A stretch of DNA of 64,000 bases, from contig CAYNJC010000013.1 of NCBI GenBank assembly GCA_964397565.1, forward strand, positions 50,100 to 114,099, in the 5' to 3' direction. This DNA is from JAPLST01 sp964397565 (GTDB taxonomy: Bacteria > Auribacterota > UBA3054 > JAPLST01). The position numbers were made by a program, and so were the translations under genes. The notes under the pieces were generated by a model. That model was given only the letters and a program-made list of their open reading frames with translations. It did not search any database and was not told the origin of the DNA. Shown here in pieces: positions 52,901-60,910 of this stretch; within the stretch, counting starts at the first letter, position 1, and each line of letters starts with the position of its first letter.

Positions 52901-54224
52901 TTTTTGCTCTTTTGCTGGCGACCAACGCCGGACGGTTGAGCAGGCAATCGATGTAACACACGGCTCTCCGAATCTCATGATTCACGTCTGAATCACCATG
53001 TGCGTAGTGCCCATTGAACCATTTTTCCAATTCGGATTTTACAAACCCTGTATCAAGTTCGGATACTTGAAGGGTCCGAATCATAGCCAGCATGTCCTTC
53101 AAACACCGCGTGTCGGGATTTGCGGGAATCAGCTTCTTCAACAGCAGTTCACGGACTCTAAGCTTTCGTTGTCCTGCAACGTTTCTCGGGCACGGCATTG
53201 GCACTTTGAGAGACGAATCGTCCCTTATGCGCTCCAAGAGCTTTCCTTTAGCTTGCTGGGTCGAGGGTTCCGCACCCACAACTTTCGCCGCGGCGTCCAA
53301 AGACATCTTGTCCTGCTTCAGCAAGAAGTAGAACGGAAGAAATGCGGTGTTCTCGTAACAAATCTGAGTCAGGTAATGTTGAGGTTCGACAACTTTTTCC
53401 GAGCGGACGAATCCCAAGACGATATCGGGTGCACGGATACCCTTAGTCTTAACGATGTGTGCCTTGCCTCCGATGCCAAACGATGAAGCGCCAATCGCTC
53501 GTACTTCCCCGATGATCTTAAGGGTCGGCTTGCCCTTTTCTTCATTGAATTCGCCCTCGCGAATGAAAGAAACCTGCGAGAGAAGGCTTTCGTCAATAAA
53601 GAAGTGACCACCTGTCCCAGTGACTTTGCCGCTGCGCAAATCGAATATTCCTGCATCGTGGACTCCAACTCTTGCGATTTCCTTCAAATGCTTGAACCAC
53701 AAAAGCTCCTCGTGCTTCCGCCGTTCGTCGATTAACTCCTTCAACTCGGCGTAACGGATCGTTTGAGTCCGCCCCTTGTAACGGTAGTAAATTTCACCCT
53801 CTTTCAAAGATTTTCCGTCGTCGGACCCCTTTCGACAGATGACAGGCTTGTTGCGTGATTCGTGGAAGCAGAGAATCCCGTAAACTTTTCCATCGAGTTC
53901 ATGGAGGTGACCGTCCCATTCCAACTCGGGGTCAAAGTGCTCATTGAGGTATGCCGTGAGTTTCTCGGGGTCTAACTGGCCAAAGTGGTCGTCCTTCAAG
54001 CCAATGAGTTTGTGAGGCGAATTGGCTACGCCATAAACGATATAGCCTCCCTTGGCATTGGCGAAGGCCCCCGCAGAGCGGATGTATTTGCCGAGGCTCT
54101 GAAATCCAAATGCCTCCTTGAACTCCAGCCAACTGCTCTCTCGCGACATCAAGCGGTCAGGGTACTTGGGCGAAATCGTGAAGATTCGATTCAGAACGTC
54201 TTGGCTGAACGGATCAGTGTTCAT
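52890..54224 (-). CDS. AlbA_2/Schlafen-type ATP-binding domain protein in the R-M operon
   Basis: The N-terminal 150 residues have the AlbA_2 (Schlafen-like) plan: ESSWLEFKEAFGFQSLGKYIRSAGAFANAKGGYIVYGVANSP, then HLHELDGKVYGILCFHESRNKPVIC and GEIYYRYKGRTQTIRYAELKELI. The C-terminal 290 residues are unassigned but contain two cysteine-poor alpha/beta stretches and a basic tail. 444 aa. Genes of this type are common accessories in type I R-M operons and defence islands; the function is not known (regulation or nucleic-acid binding has been suggested for the domain). It overlaps hsdS by 11 nt and is separated from the upstream DUF4062 gene by the 11-bp repeat array. Confidence 0.75.
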   Translation of the reverse strand: MNTDPFSQDVLNRIFTISPKYPDRLMSRESSWLEFKEAFGFQSLGKYIRSAGAFANAKGGYIVYGVANSPHKLIGLKDDHFGQLDPEKLTAYLNEHFDPELEWDGHLHELDGKVYGILCFHESRNKPVICRKGSDDGKSLKEGEIYYRYKGRTQTIRYAELKELIDERRKHEELLWFKHLKEIARVGVHDAGIFDLRSGKVTGTGGHFFIDESLLSQVSFIREGEFNEEKGKPTLKIIGEVRAIGASSFGIGGKAHIVKTKGIRAPDIVLGFVRSEKVVEPQHYLTQICYENTAFLPFYFLLKQDKMSLDAAAKVVGAEPSTQQAKGKLLERIRDDSSLKVPMPCPRNVAGQRKLRVRELLLKKLIPANPDTRCLKDMLAMIRTLQVSELDTGFVKSELEKWFNGHYAHGDSDVNHEIRRAVCYIDCLLNRPALVASKRAKSER

Positions 54225-54384
54225 GCTTCTGCCTCGCGGCCAAAAACGAAAGTTTGGCCCAGTCGGGATTGGGCTGGAGCTGTTCGAGGCCGCCGCAACC
54301 TGCCCCGATGGGCGCGCGGTTCCCTTTACCGGCGCTGTTGCTCGTGACGTTCATGCTGTGGGCACCATGGTGATGAGGCGGCCC

Positions 54385-54906
54385 ATCGGATGATTCTGAC
54401 GAAACATCGGAAGATTATCAGAAGATTTGTGCGGAACGACGGATCGTGATTTGACTTCGCGAAACCGGTCGATTCCGGGATTTTCTTGGCCGTTAATCGA
54501 TCGCTTTTCTTGTTTGGGCCATTGGCCTATCGATGGATTTCGGGGATCCGTCGATAGATTATCGATGGATTGGGCCGCCGTCGGGGCACAGGAGCGCCCT
54601 TCGCTCGGCCGTTGATGGATTGCGCGTCGGAATTGATGGCAAGTCGATGGATTGGCGGATAAGCAAACCGGCGGGTACGATCTGACGATTCGGGGCATGC
54701 ATCTGACGATTACCTGACGATTGATCATCGGAAGATTTCGGCCGTCTATCGGAAGATTATCGGAAGATTCCGGTAACCTGCTGTTCCGACCGGATCGGTG
54801 GATTCGGGTCAACAGATCGGTGGATTGTCGGTGGATTATCATAGTCATTCCCGGTTCGGTCTGTCGGTGGATAGACCGCGATTTATCGGTGGATTATCGG
54901 TGGATT
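54385..54906. repeat. array of about twenty degenerate 11-bp repeats
   Basis: Copies of an 11-bp unit, (A/G)TC-nn-nnG-ATT on the plus strand, recur in local variant groups: ATCGGAAGATT (54406, 54417, 54727, 54748, 54759), ATCGATGGATT (54529, 54550, 54561, 54611, 54643), ATCTGACGATT (54680, 54701, 54712) and ATCGGTGGATT (54794, 54816, 54827, 54863, 54885, 54896). Neighbouring copies are often exactly 11 bp apart. The array covers the last 20 codons and stop codon of the DUF4062 gene and most of the gap to the AlbA_2 gene. Beyond the repeats the gap (54225-54384) shows nothing. Confidence 0.85.
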
Positions 54907-56443
54907 GCGGTTGCTGCGCGGCGGGAATGTATTGGCTTGAACGTCCCTTGCCTACACGCGTCAGCACTCCAAGAGCGACGAGGCCGGACAAGTCGCGATA
55001 CGCGGTATCATACACGACGCCAAACTGGTTGCGACTCCAGCGATTGGTCACCGCGCCTGTTGCGATGGCCTGATTCAAAATCCGCCTTTGCCGCGCGCTG
55101 AGCTGGGCTTCGATGGTGGGAGTGATCCGTAGTCCGGCGGAGGGCACGCGAATACGCTCAAGCTTTTCGCCGGGGCCGGAAAACATGACCTGGAAATAGC
55201 CGGTATCGGTGCCGAGAAGCGGCTGATCGAGACCGTGATTGAGCATCTGGTCACGCATGCGGCGGAAGCCGCTGCCGCGTTCCTCAATGCGATGGAAATA
55301 GGAGAGACATTGCGCCAGGACCGGGTTCCGCGAGCACGGCCGGTATTTGCCCCGGCGCAAGTTGGCGAGGGTGATGGGCGCCGGCGGCAGTCCCGGGCTG
55401 GAGATGACTATTCGGTCAGCGAAGACTTCCAACATGATTTTGCGCCCGGCGTCCTCGTATTGACGATGGGCTGCGGCATTGACCAAGGCTTCTCGTAAAG
55501 CCTCGACGGGATATTCGTCCAAGCGGACACGGTTGAGGCCGACAACGCGCATCGGGTGGCGGGTGTTCCGGTCAATGAAGGCGATGGCACGGTCAACCGC
55601 CTTGGGCATCGGGCCGCGGATGTCTTCATGATCGCCGGGATCGCCATCCGGCTCAACACCGCGGTAGGCATCGGCCAGAATCCGGCACTGGGGGAAAACA
55701 GCCGAAGGGTCTTTCGCCAGCAGAACGATGCCGGCAGCGGTGGCGTAATGTTGCCCGGCTTGCGGGTCGTGCCAGACCAGCCCGCGCACGGATGCGCCCG
55801 CGAGGAGGTCGTCAGCGGAGAGCTTCTCGGCGGCCCTGCCTTCCGCCGCGGCGATCAATCGGCGGACGACCTCGTGGTCGAGGTCGGGCCAGCGCAAGCG
55901 CGTCAGCGGCTGCGACTCGAACGGTGAGGTCGCTTCAATGGTCTGTTGGGCGATCTCGTTTTCGTCAGTGGACGGAGCAATGCCGAACCGATCTTCAAGA
56001 AGCTTGACAAGTGCAGCGCGGACTTCCTTCTGTAATTCAATGACGTTGCCGAAGTGTTTGTACTTGGGACCATCGGCGTCCAGTTCCTTCAGCAAGTTGT
56101 TCGTACCTTCGTCGCGTTTTACATTGCGGTCGCCCTTGATGAAGGCCAGTACAGGCAGCTTGTCTTCTTTGGCGCGACGATACTCGGTATGCGTGATCGA
56201 GAGTTCACCGATACATGTGCCATATTGCACCGCGACGATGAGCAGATATACCTGACAGCCATCAAGCGACGTAAGGCATCCTTGCAGGGCTTTGTCGGGC
56301 GAGGCCGGCTCAAACTCGTACAGCACCGGCGAACAATGGGCAGAAAGGAACGGATCAGTGTTCAGCAAGTTCTGGACGATGACCCGCTCGTCCTCCAGTT
56401 CTTTCTGAACCGAACTGACAAATACGTTCAGTTTCTCAGTCAT
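54845..56443 (-). CDS. DUF4062 domain plus RecG-type ATP-binding (HATPase_c_4) protein
   Basis: ATG 56443 (GAAGGA upstream; ATG 56449 also possible) opens inside the hsdM stop. Residues 1-110 are a DUF4062 domain (NVFVSSVQKELEDERVIVQN...LDGCQVYLLIVAVQYG). The middle (LTRLRWPDLDHEVVRRLIAAAEG...GIVLLAKDPSAVFPQCRILAD) is AlbA-like, and VEALREALVNAAAHRQYEDAG...IMLEVFADRIVISSPGLPP...GKYRPCSRNPVLAQCL...IEERGSGFRRM is the HATPase_c_4 module seen in RecG-like transcriptional-regulator proteins (COG2865). A winged-helix part follows (LSARQRRILNQAI...). The final 20 residues (QSTDNPPINRGLSTDRPNRE) come from the 11-bp repeat array. About 532 aa. Accessory gene of the R-M operon; function unknown. Confidence 0.75.
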   Translation of the reverse strand: MTEKLNVFVSSVQKELEDERVIVQNLLNTDPFLSAHCSPVLYEFEPASPDKALQGCLTSLDGCQVYLLIVAVQYGTCIGELSITHTEYRRAKEDKLPVLAFIKGDRNVKRDEGTNNLLKELDADGPKYKHFGNVIELQKEVRAALVKLLEDRFGIAPSTDENEIAQQTIEATSPFESQPLTRLRWPDLDHEVVRRLIAAAEGRAAEKLSADDLLAGASVRGLVWHDPQAGQHYATAAGIVLLAKDPSAVFPQCRILADAYRGVEPDGDPGDHEDIRGPMPKAVDRAIAFIDRNTRHPMRVVGLNRVRLDEYPVEALREALVNAAAHRQYEDAGRKIMLEVFADRIVISSPGLPPAPITLANLRRGKYRPCSRNPVLAQCLSYFHRIEERGSGFRRMRDQMLNHGLDQPLLGTDTGYFQVMFSGPGEKLERIRVPSAGLRITPTIEAQLSARQRRILNQAIATGAVTNRWSRNQFGVVYDTAYRDLSGLVALGVLTRVGKGRSSQYIPAAQQPQSTDNPPINRGLSTDRPNRE

Positions 56444-57938
56444 GGGCATCCTTCAGAATCGCACTTAGAGACTGTCTCACTCGCGCAGAACTATCAAGCC
56501 ATGCCGATAACGCAGCCGGTAACGCCGGCTTGCCGTAACTGACTCCTTCTTCACGCACCACGCCCGGTGACGCTGCCGGTGCGACGTAGAGCGGAATGCT
56601 TAAGTTTCCGTCCTTGGCGCGGATTTCCTCCAGAGTAGCGACGCGGGTGAAGCCGGGTTCGTCCTTGAACTCATGGTAGACTTTGACAATGCGCTCGATA
56701 TGATCGTCGGTAAGAAAACTCTGCGCGCGCTCGCGGGTCACTTCGTTGACAGCATTGATCAAGAGAATCTTGTTTTTGCGCGGCTTGGGTTTGGCCGTGC
56801 GGCAGATGACGACGCAGGCTTCCATCGGCGAATTGTAAAACAGATTCGGCCCGAGGCCGAGCACGCATTCGATGGCGTCGGCTTGGATGAGCTTGCGCCG
56901 CATCTCGGCTTCCTCCTGCCGGAACAGGACGCCATGCGGGAAGAGGATGGCACAGCGCCCGGTCTTGGGTTTGAGACTGCACTGGATGTGCTGCCAGAAG
57001 GCATAGTCGGCGCGGCCCTGCGGCGGGATGCCGTAGAGATTGCGCCCCCACGGGTCACTGCCAAAGGCGTCGCGGTCCCATTGCTTGATGGAATACGGTG
57101 GATTGGCAAGCACAATGTCGAAGCGCATGAGCCGGTCACGCTCGACGAACTTTGGCTCGCTGAGGGTGTCGCCGCGCTCAATGCGGAAGTCCTCGATGCC
57201 GTGCAGAAAGCAGTTCATGCGGGCGATCGAGGAGGTCATCAGGTTCCGCTCCTGGCCATAGAGCTGCACATTGCGCCATTCCTTGCCCTGCCGGCGCAGG
57301 TGGGCGATGCAGGAGAGCAACATGCCGCCGGAGCCGCAAGTGGGATCGTAGATAGATTCGCTCGGCTGCGGCTCCAGCATCTCGGTCATGAGATGCACGA
57401 CCGTCCGATTGGTGTAAAACTCAGCGGCGGTATGGCCGGCATCGTCGGCGAATTTCTTGATGAGATACTCGTAGCCATTGCCCAGCTCATCTTCAGGCAG
57501 GTTGGCGACCGTGAGTTCAAGCGATGAAAAATGCTCGATCAGATCGCGCAGCATGGCATCGGAAAGCCGGTCCTTGTTAGTCCACTGCGCATCGCCGAAA
57601 ATGCCATAGAGTTTGTCTGGATTGGCGGTTTCAATGGCACGCATGGCAGACTGGAGTGCCTGACCGACATTTTTGGCCGCCTTGCGCACTTCGCGCCAAT
57701 GGGAGTCGTGCGGAATTTGAAAGCGGTGATTTTCAGGATAAGCGGCGAAGTCTTTGTCACCGCCTGACTCCTTGAGCGCGGTCTGCGTTTCCTCATCGTA
57801 CACATCGCACAGACGTTTGAAGAAGAGGAGGGGGAAAATCAACTGCTTATAGTCGCCGGCATCAATCGTCCCGCGCAGAAGCGTCGCCGCGCCCCAGAGA
57901 TAGGATTCGAGTTGTTGTTGTGTGATGCGCTGGCTCAT
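56436..57938 (-). CDS. hsdM: type I restriction-modification methylase subunit (HsdM), second copy
   Basis: HsdM methylates adenine (N6). The N-terminal helical domain (YLWGAATLLRGTIDAGDYKQLIFPLLFFKRLCDVYDEE) is followed by the methylase core: SAM-binding YDPTCGSGGMLL, QERNLMTSSIARMN and catalytic NPPY (LANPPYSIKQWDRD). 500 aa, full length. It starts within the stop of the other hsdM (ATGA). The two are clearly paralogous (shared LYGIFGDAQWTNKDRL and LRDLIEHFS) but differ throughout, so they are not a recent duplicate. Confidence 0.93.
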   Translation of the reverse strand: MSQRITQQQLESYLWGAATLLRGTIDAGDYKQLIFPLLFFKRLCDVYDEETQTALKESGGDKDFAAYPENHRFQIPHDSHWREVRKAAKNVGQALQSAMRAIETANPDKLYGIFGDAQWTNKDRLSDAMLRDLIEHFSSLELTVANLPEDELGNGYEYLIKKFADDAGHTAAEFYTNRTVVHLMTEMLEPQPSESIYDPTCGSGGMLLSCIAHLRRQGKEWRNVQLYGQERNLMTSSIARMNCFLHGIEDFRIERGDTLSEPKFVERDRLMRFDIVLANPPYSIKQWDRDAFGSDPWGRNLYGIPPQGRADYAFWQHIQCSLKPKTGRCAILFPHGVLFRQEEAEMRRKLIQADAIECVLGLGPNLFYNSPMEACVVICRTAKPKPRKNKILLINAVNEVTRERAQSFLTDDHIERIVKVYHEFKDEPGFTRVATLEEIRAKDGNLSIPLYVAPAASPGVVREEGVSYGKPALPAALSAWLDSSARVRQSLSAILKDAHD

Positions 57939-59434
57939 TGGAGCAAGCCCTCCCGATTCAGGATGCCGACCAGCTTTTCCTCCGCCGCAAACGCCGCCTC
58001 CGCACTCTTACTCAGCCGCTTCATCGCTTCCTCGACCGTGAGCGTTTCCTTTTCGTTCTTCGGTTCGACATAGCGCGGGATGTTCAGGTTGTGGTCGTTG
58101 GTGGCGATGTCAGCGAGAGTGACCACGCGGGCGATGCCATCCACATCCTTGTAGTCGCGATACCACTGGTAGATGTGCTCGACGTGCTGCGGCAGCAGTT
58201 CGTTCTGGGCGCGACCGGTCTTGAATTCCTTCGAGGCGTCAAGAATGAGCACCTTATTCTTACGGTCCTTCGCCTTGCGCTGGCGAAAGACCAGGATGCA
58301 GGCAGCGAGGCCAGTTCCGTAGAACAGGTTTGGCCCCAGCCCGATCACCGCTTCGAGCAGGTCCATTCCGAGAATCTTCTTGCGAATCGCGCCTTCTTTT
58401 CCCATGCGGAACAGCGCGCCATGCGGCAGCACCACAGCCATGCGGCCTGTCTTCGGCGCCATGGACTTGAGCATGTGCTGCACCCAAGCGTAGTCGCCAG
58501 TTTTGCCTGGCGGCATGCCGGCGAAGTTCCGCCCGAACGGATCACTGGTCCAGACTTCTTCACCCCATTTCTCCAGCGAAAATGGCGGATTGGCAATGAC
58601 GCAGTCGAAGGTGGCAAGATTGTCGCCCGAGAAAAATGCTGGACTGCGCAGCGTGTCACCGCGCACCACCTGAAAATCCGATGCGCCGTGCAGAAACAGG
58701 TTCATGCGGGCGATGGCCGACGTGGTAAGGTTCTTTTCTTGCGCGAAGAGCTTGCCCCAGAGCGTGCGGTCATCGCCGTGGTTCTCCTTCACGTGATGGA
58801 TGGCTTCGAGCAACATGCCGCCCGTACCGCATGCGGGATCGTAAATGGACTCGCCTTCCTTCGGGTCAAGAATGTTGACCATCAACCGCACGACGGAGCG
58901 CGGCGTGTAGAACTCGCCGGCCTTCTTGTTGGTGGCATCGGCAAACTTCTTAATCAGGTATTCGTAGGACTGGCCAAGAATGTCCACTTGTGCCGCCTGA
59001 TTGCCGAGACTGATGCGGGAGAAGTGCTCGATCAGATCGCGCAGGAGTGCATCGGCAAGGCGATCCTTGTTGGTCCACTGCGCATCGCCGAAGATGCCGT
59101 AGAGTGTTTCAGGATTGGCCTTTTCGATGCCGCGCATGGCTCTCTGGAGCGCCTGTCCAACGTTGCTGGTGACCGCGCGCACATCGCTCCAGTGGCAATC
59201 TTCCGGCACCTGAAAACGGAAGTTCTGCGGAAAGCGCGCGTATTCCTCATCCCCGCCAGATTCAGCCAAGGCAGTCGCATACTCCTCGTCATGGACATCG
59301 GAAATGCGTTTGAAGAACAGGAGGGGGAAGATGTAGGTCTTGAAGTCGGCAGCGTCGACAGGCCCACGCAGAATATTCGCCGCCTCCCACAGATGGGATT
59401 CGACTTGGACAAGTGTAACGGCGGGCAAGTTCAT
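57935..59434 (-). CDS. hsdM: type I restriction-modification methylase subunit (HsdM), first copy
   Basis: First large gene of the operon. Start at ATG 59434 (MNLPAVTLVQVESHLWEAANILRG), the normal HsdM beginning; the open frame reaches GTG 59542 but adds 36 untypical residues. The core has YDPACGTGGMLLEAI, AQEKNLTTSAIARMN and NPPF (IANPPFSLEKWGEEVW), where the other copy has NPPY; both are accepted forms of the N6-adenine methylase motif. The C-terminus ends in a short coiled coil (MKRLSKSAEAAFAAEEKLVGILNREG) that would contact HsdS. 499 aa. Two different full-length M genes in one type I operon are unusual. Confidence 0.93.
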   Translation of the reverse strand: MNLPAVTLVQVESHLWEAANILRGPVDAADFKTYIFPLLFFKRISDVHDEEYATALAESGGDEEYARFPQNFRFQVPEDCHWSDVRAVTSNVGQALQRAMRGIEKANPETLYGIFGDAQWTNKDRLADALLRDLIEHFSRISLGNQAAQVDILGQSYEYLIKKFADATNKKAGEFYTPRSVVRLMVNILDPKEGESIYDPACGTGGMLLEAIHHVKENHGDDRTLWGKLFAQEKNLTTSAIARMNLFLHGASDFQVVRGDTLRSPAFFSGDNLATFDCVIANPPFSLEKWGEEVWTSDPFGRNFAGMPPGKTGDYAWVQHMLKSMAPKTGRMAVVLPHGALFRMGKEGAIRKKILGMDLLEAVIGLGPNLFYGTGLAACILVFRQRKAKDRKNKVLILDASKEFKTGRAQNELLPQHVEHIYQWYRDYKDVDGIARVVTLADIATNDHNLNIPRYVEPKNEKETLTVEEAMKRLSKSAEAAFAAEEKLVGILNREGLLQ

Positions 59435-59469
59435 TCGGTCGTCTTTTTCTGCCACTTGTGCTGCGCCAT
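59431..59469 (-). CDS. 12-aa leader ORF coupled to hsdM
   Basis: ATG (complement 59467-59469), with AGGGG upstream, starts MAQHKWQKKTTE whose TGA overlaps the hsdM ATG (ATGA). This is either a translational-coupling leader for the operon or a chance frame. Confidence 0.3.
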   Translation of the reverse strand: MAQHKWQKKTTE

Positions 59470-59573
59470 TCGAGATCCCCTGCTCTTCTAACGCCTTCGT
59501 TGTTATCCCGGGGGGAGCACACGGCTTGCCACACCCAGTCACTTTGTGCTCCGCACTCTATTTTCCTGTCGAG

Positions 59574-59601
59574 ATTCTACCAAAAAGCCAATGAAGAGCA
59601 A
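59574..59601 (-). promoter_or_regulatory. candidate promoter of the R-M/defence operon
   Basis: On the minus strand TTGCTC (59601-59596), 16-nt spacer, TAGAAT (59579-59574) with an extended TGG. The start would be near 59567, about 100 nt before the leader ORF. Confidence 0.5.
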
Positions 59602-59642
59602 CGGCGGTTAGGGCCTGACCACCCTACCTTGGGGCTTCGTGC

Positions 59643-60905
59643 TTAGCGGCTGTCTGCGGCGGGCTCGGCCAGTGCGGCGGTAATGGCCGCGTCCAGCTCG
59701 CGCGCGACGCCGCGTGCATTGCCTTCCAGCACATCGCAGACAATCCCTTGCCGGTTGATAATCAGCGTCTTGGGCACGATGTTGATCTTGTAGGTCTTGG
59801 CGACCACGCCGTCATGATCGAGATACACCGGCATGGTCAGCCGCGCATTGCTGATCAATTGTTTGAGGGTCGTTTGCTTCTTCTCGTCGGTGACGGTCAC
59901 AAACTTGACGCCGCGATTGGCGTAGGTGCGATAGGCTTGCTCGATCAGCGGCAGATAGCTGCGACAATTGTCGCTCCAACTGGTGAAGAAGGTCAGGACA
60001 ATTACGTCGCCCCCCGGTTTGACCTCCAGCGCTTTGCCATTCAAATACGAGACTGAAAACGCCGGGCCAGGCTTGTCGCGCAAGGGATGCGCCACATGAA
60101 TCGGCTCCACTTCCATGGCGCGCTCCAGGTCGAACACCAGCACATTGGTGGGGGGTTGATACTCAAACAGCGCGGGTGGCCACGACTGATTGACGACCAC
60201 GTTCACCAACTGCGCGCGCTCGATGACGCGGCCCAGCAGATTCTCGCGGCTGAGCTCACGCGGCAGACCGTGCCGGTCAACGACCAGCCGCACGCTGCGC
60301 GAGATGTAATTACTGATGCCCTGCGGGCCATACGCGCCGGCAACCCGCCGCAATTCCTGATGGGCCGGCGTATCGCTGCGATCACGCCCGTGAAATTCAT
60401 AGCCGCCGTCGCGCGCGCTCACCGCGTCGAACGTGATGTCCTGACGCAGCGCTGCATAGGTGCTGGTGCGATCCGGCGTCAACAGCACCAATTGCGCATT
60501 ACGCATAAAGACGGCGAACAACTCCCCCATCGAAGCCGCGCCCCAGCGGCTGACATTGACTGCGCGGCCATTGGGCGCATACTCGATCTGCCAGCCGGTG
60601 GCGCCGTTGCACACGCTGCACTCGCGTTTGACCGTGCTGCTGTTCAGCTCTTCGAGGCACAGTTCACGGCGGAAGGTGAAGGGCGGTTGTTGCACAATCG
60701 TGCCGGTCATGGCCACCGATCCTTTGATTGAATCAAACGTCACGGCGAACCCGGCCGCGTAGTTGCTCACCTGCGCCAGGCGTAGGGCGCACTCGCCAAA
60801 GGCCGCGCTGACTGCGCGCGGCTCACGCGTCGGGCTGGCAGCCAGGCATAGCGTCGCGCTCACGGCCAGACTGCCGGCAAGAATACCGCGGTGCATGTGT
60901 GTCAT
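59643..60905 (-). CDS. exported LolA-like/thioredoxin-like fusion protein
   Basis: ATG 60905 (GGAG upstream) gives a signal peptide (MTHMHRGILAGSLAVSATLCLA). Residues about 35-250 have a LolA/LppX-like plan (AAGFAVTFDSIKG...PPFTFRREL...VCNGATGWQIEYAPNGRAVNV) expected to hold lipid. Residues about 285-420 are a TlpA-like thioredoxin fold with VIVLTFFTSWSDNCRSYLP and cis-Pro IVPKTLIINRQG. The active site is SDNC: the first Cys of the usual CxxC is Ser, so ordinary disulfide exchange is not expected. 420 aa. It is the last gene of an operon with sppA and ackA, overlapping or adjoining sppA (stop at 60911). Identification of the N-terminal domain is by pattern only. Confidence 0.7.
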   Translation of the reverse strand: MTHMHRGILAGSLAVSATLCLAASPTREPRAVSAAFGECALRLAQVSNYAAGFAVTFDSIKGSVAMTGTIVQQPPFTFRRELCLEELNSSTVKRECSVCNGATGWQIEYAPNGRAVNVSRWGAASMGELFAVFMRNAQLVLLTPDRTSTYAALRQDITFDAVSARDGGYEFHGRDRSDTPAHQELRRVAGAYGPQGISNYISRSVRLVVDRHGLPRELSRENLLGRVIERAQLVNVVVNQSWPPALFEYQPPTNVLVFDLERAMEVEPIHVAHPLRDKPGPAFSVSYLNGKALEVKPGGDVIVLTFFTSWSDNCRSYLPLIEQAYRTYANRGVKFVTVTDEKKQTTLKQLISNARLTMPVYLDHDGVVAKTYKINIVPKTLIINRQGIVCDVLEGNARGVARELDAAITAALAEPAADSR

Positions 60906-60910
60906 GGCTA

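Noticed and set aside
51761..52978. HsdS start at ATG 52978
   Set aside because: It would overlap the AlbA_2 gene by 89 nt, and the added residues are simply that gene read in another frame; GTG 52900 gives a normal HsdS start.
54351..54848. 165-aa ORF on the minus strand after the DUF4062 gene
   Set aside because: Although it overlaps the stop by ATGA, its translation consists of repeat-derived peptide variants and random sequence; it is better seen as the out-of-frame continuation of the repeat array.
54385..54906. CRISPR-like array
   Set aside because: Units are only 11 bp, often directly abutting, and are degenerate; there are no 30-40 bp spacers and no cas genes nearby.
57938..59491. 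517-codon open frame on the plus strand
   Set aside because: Mirror frame of the first hsdM; no domain pattern.
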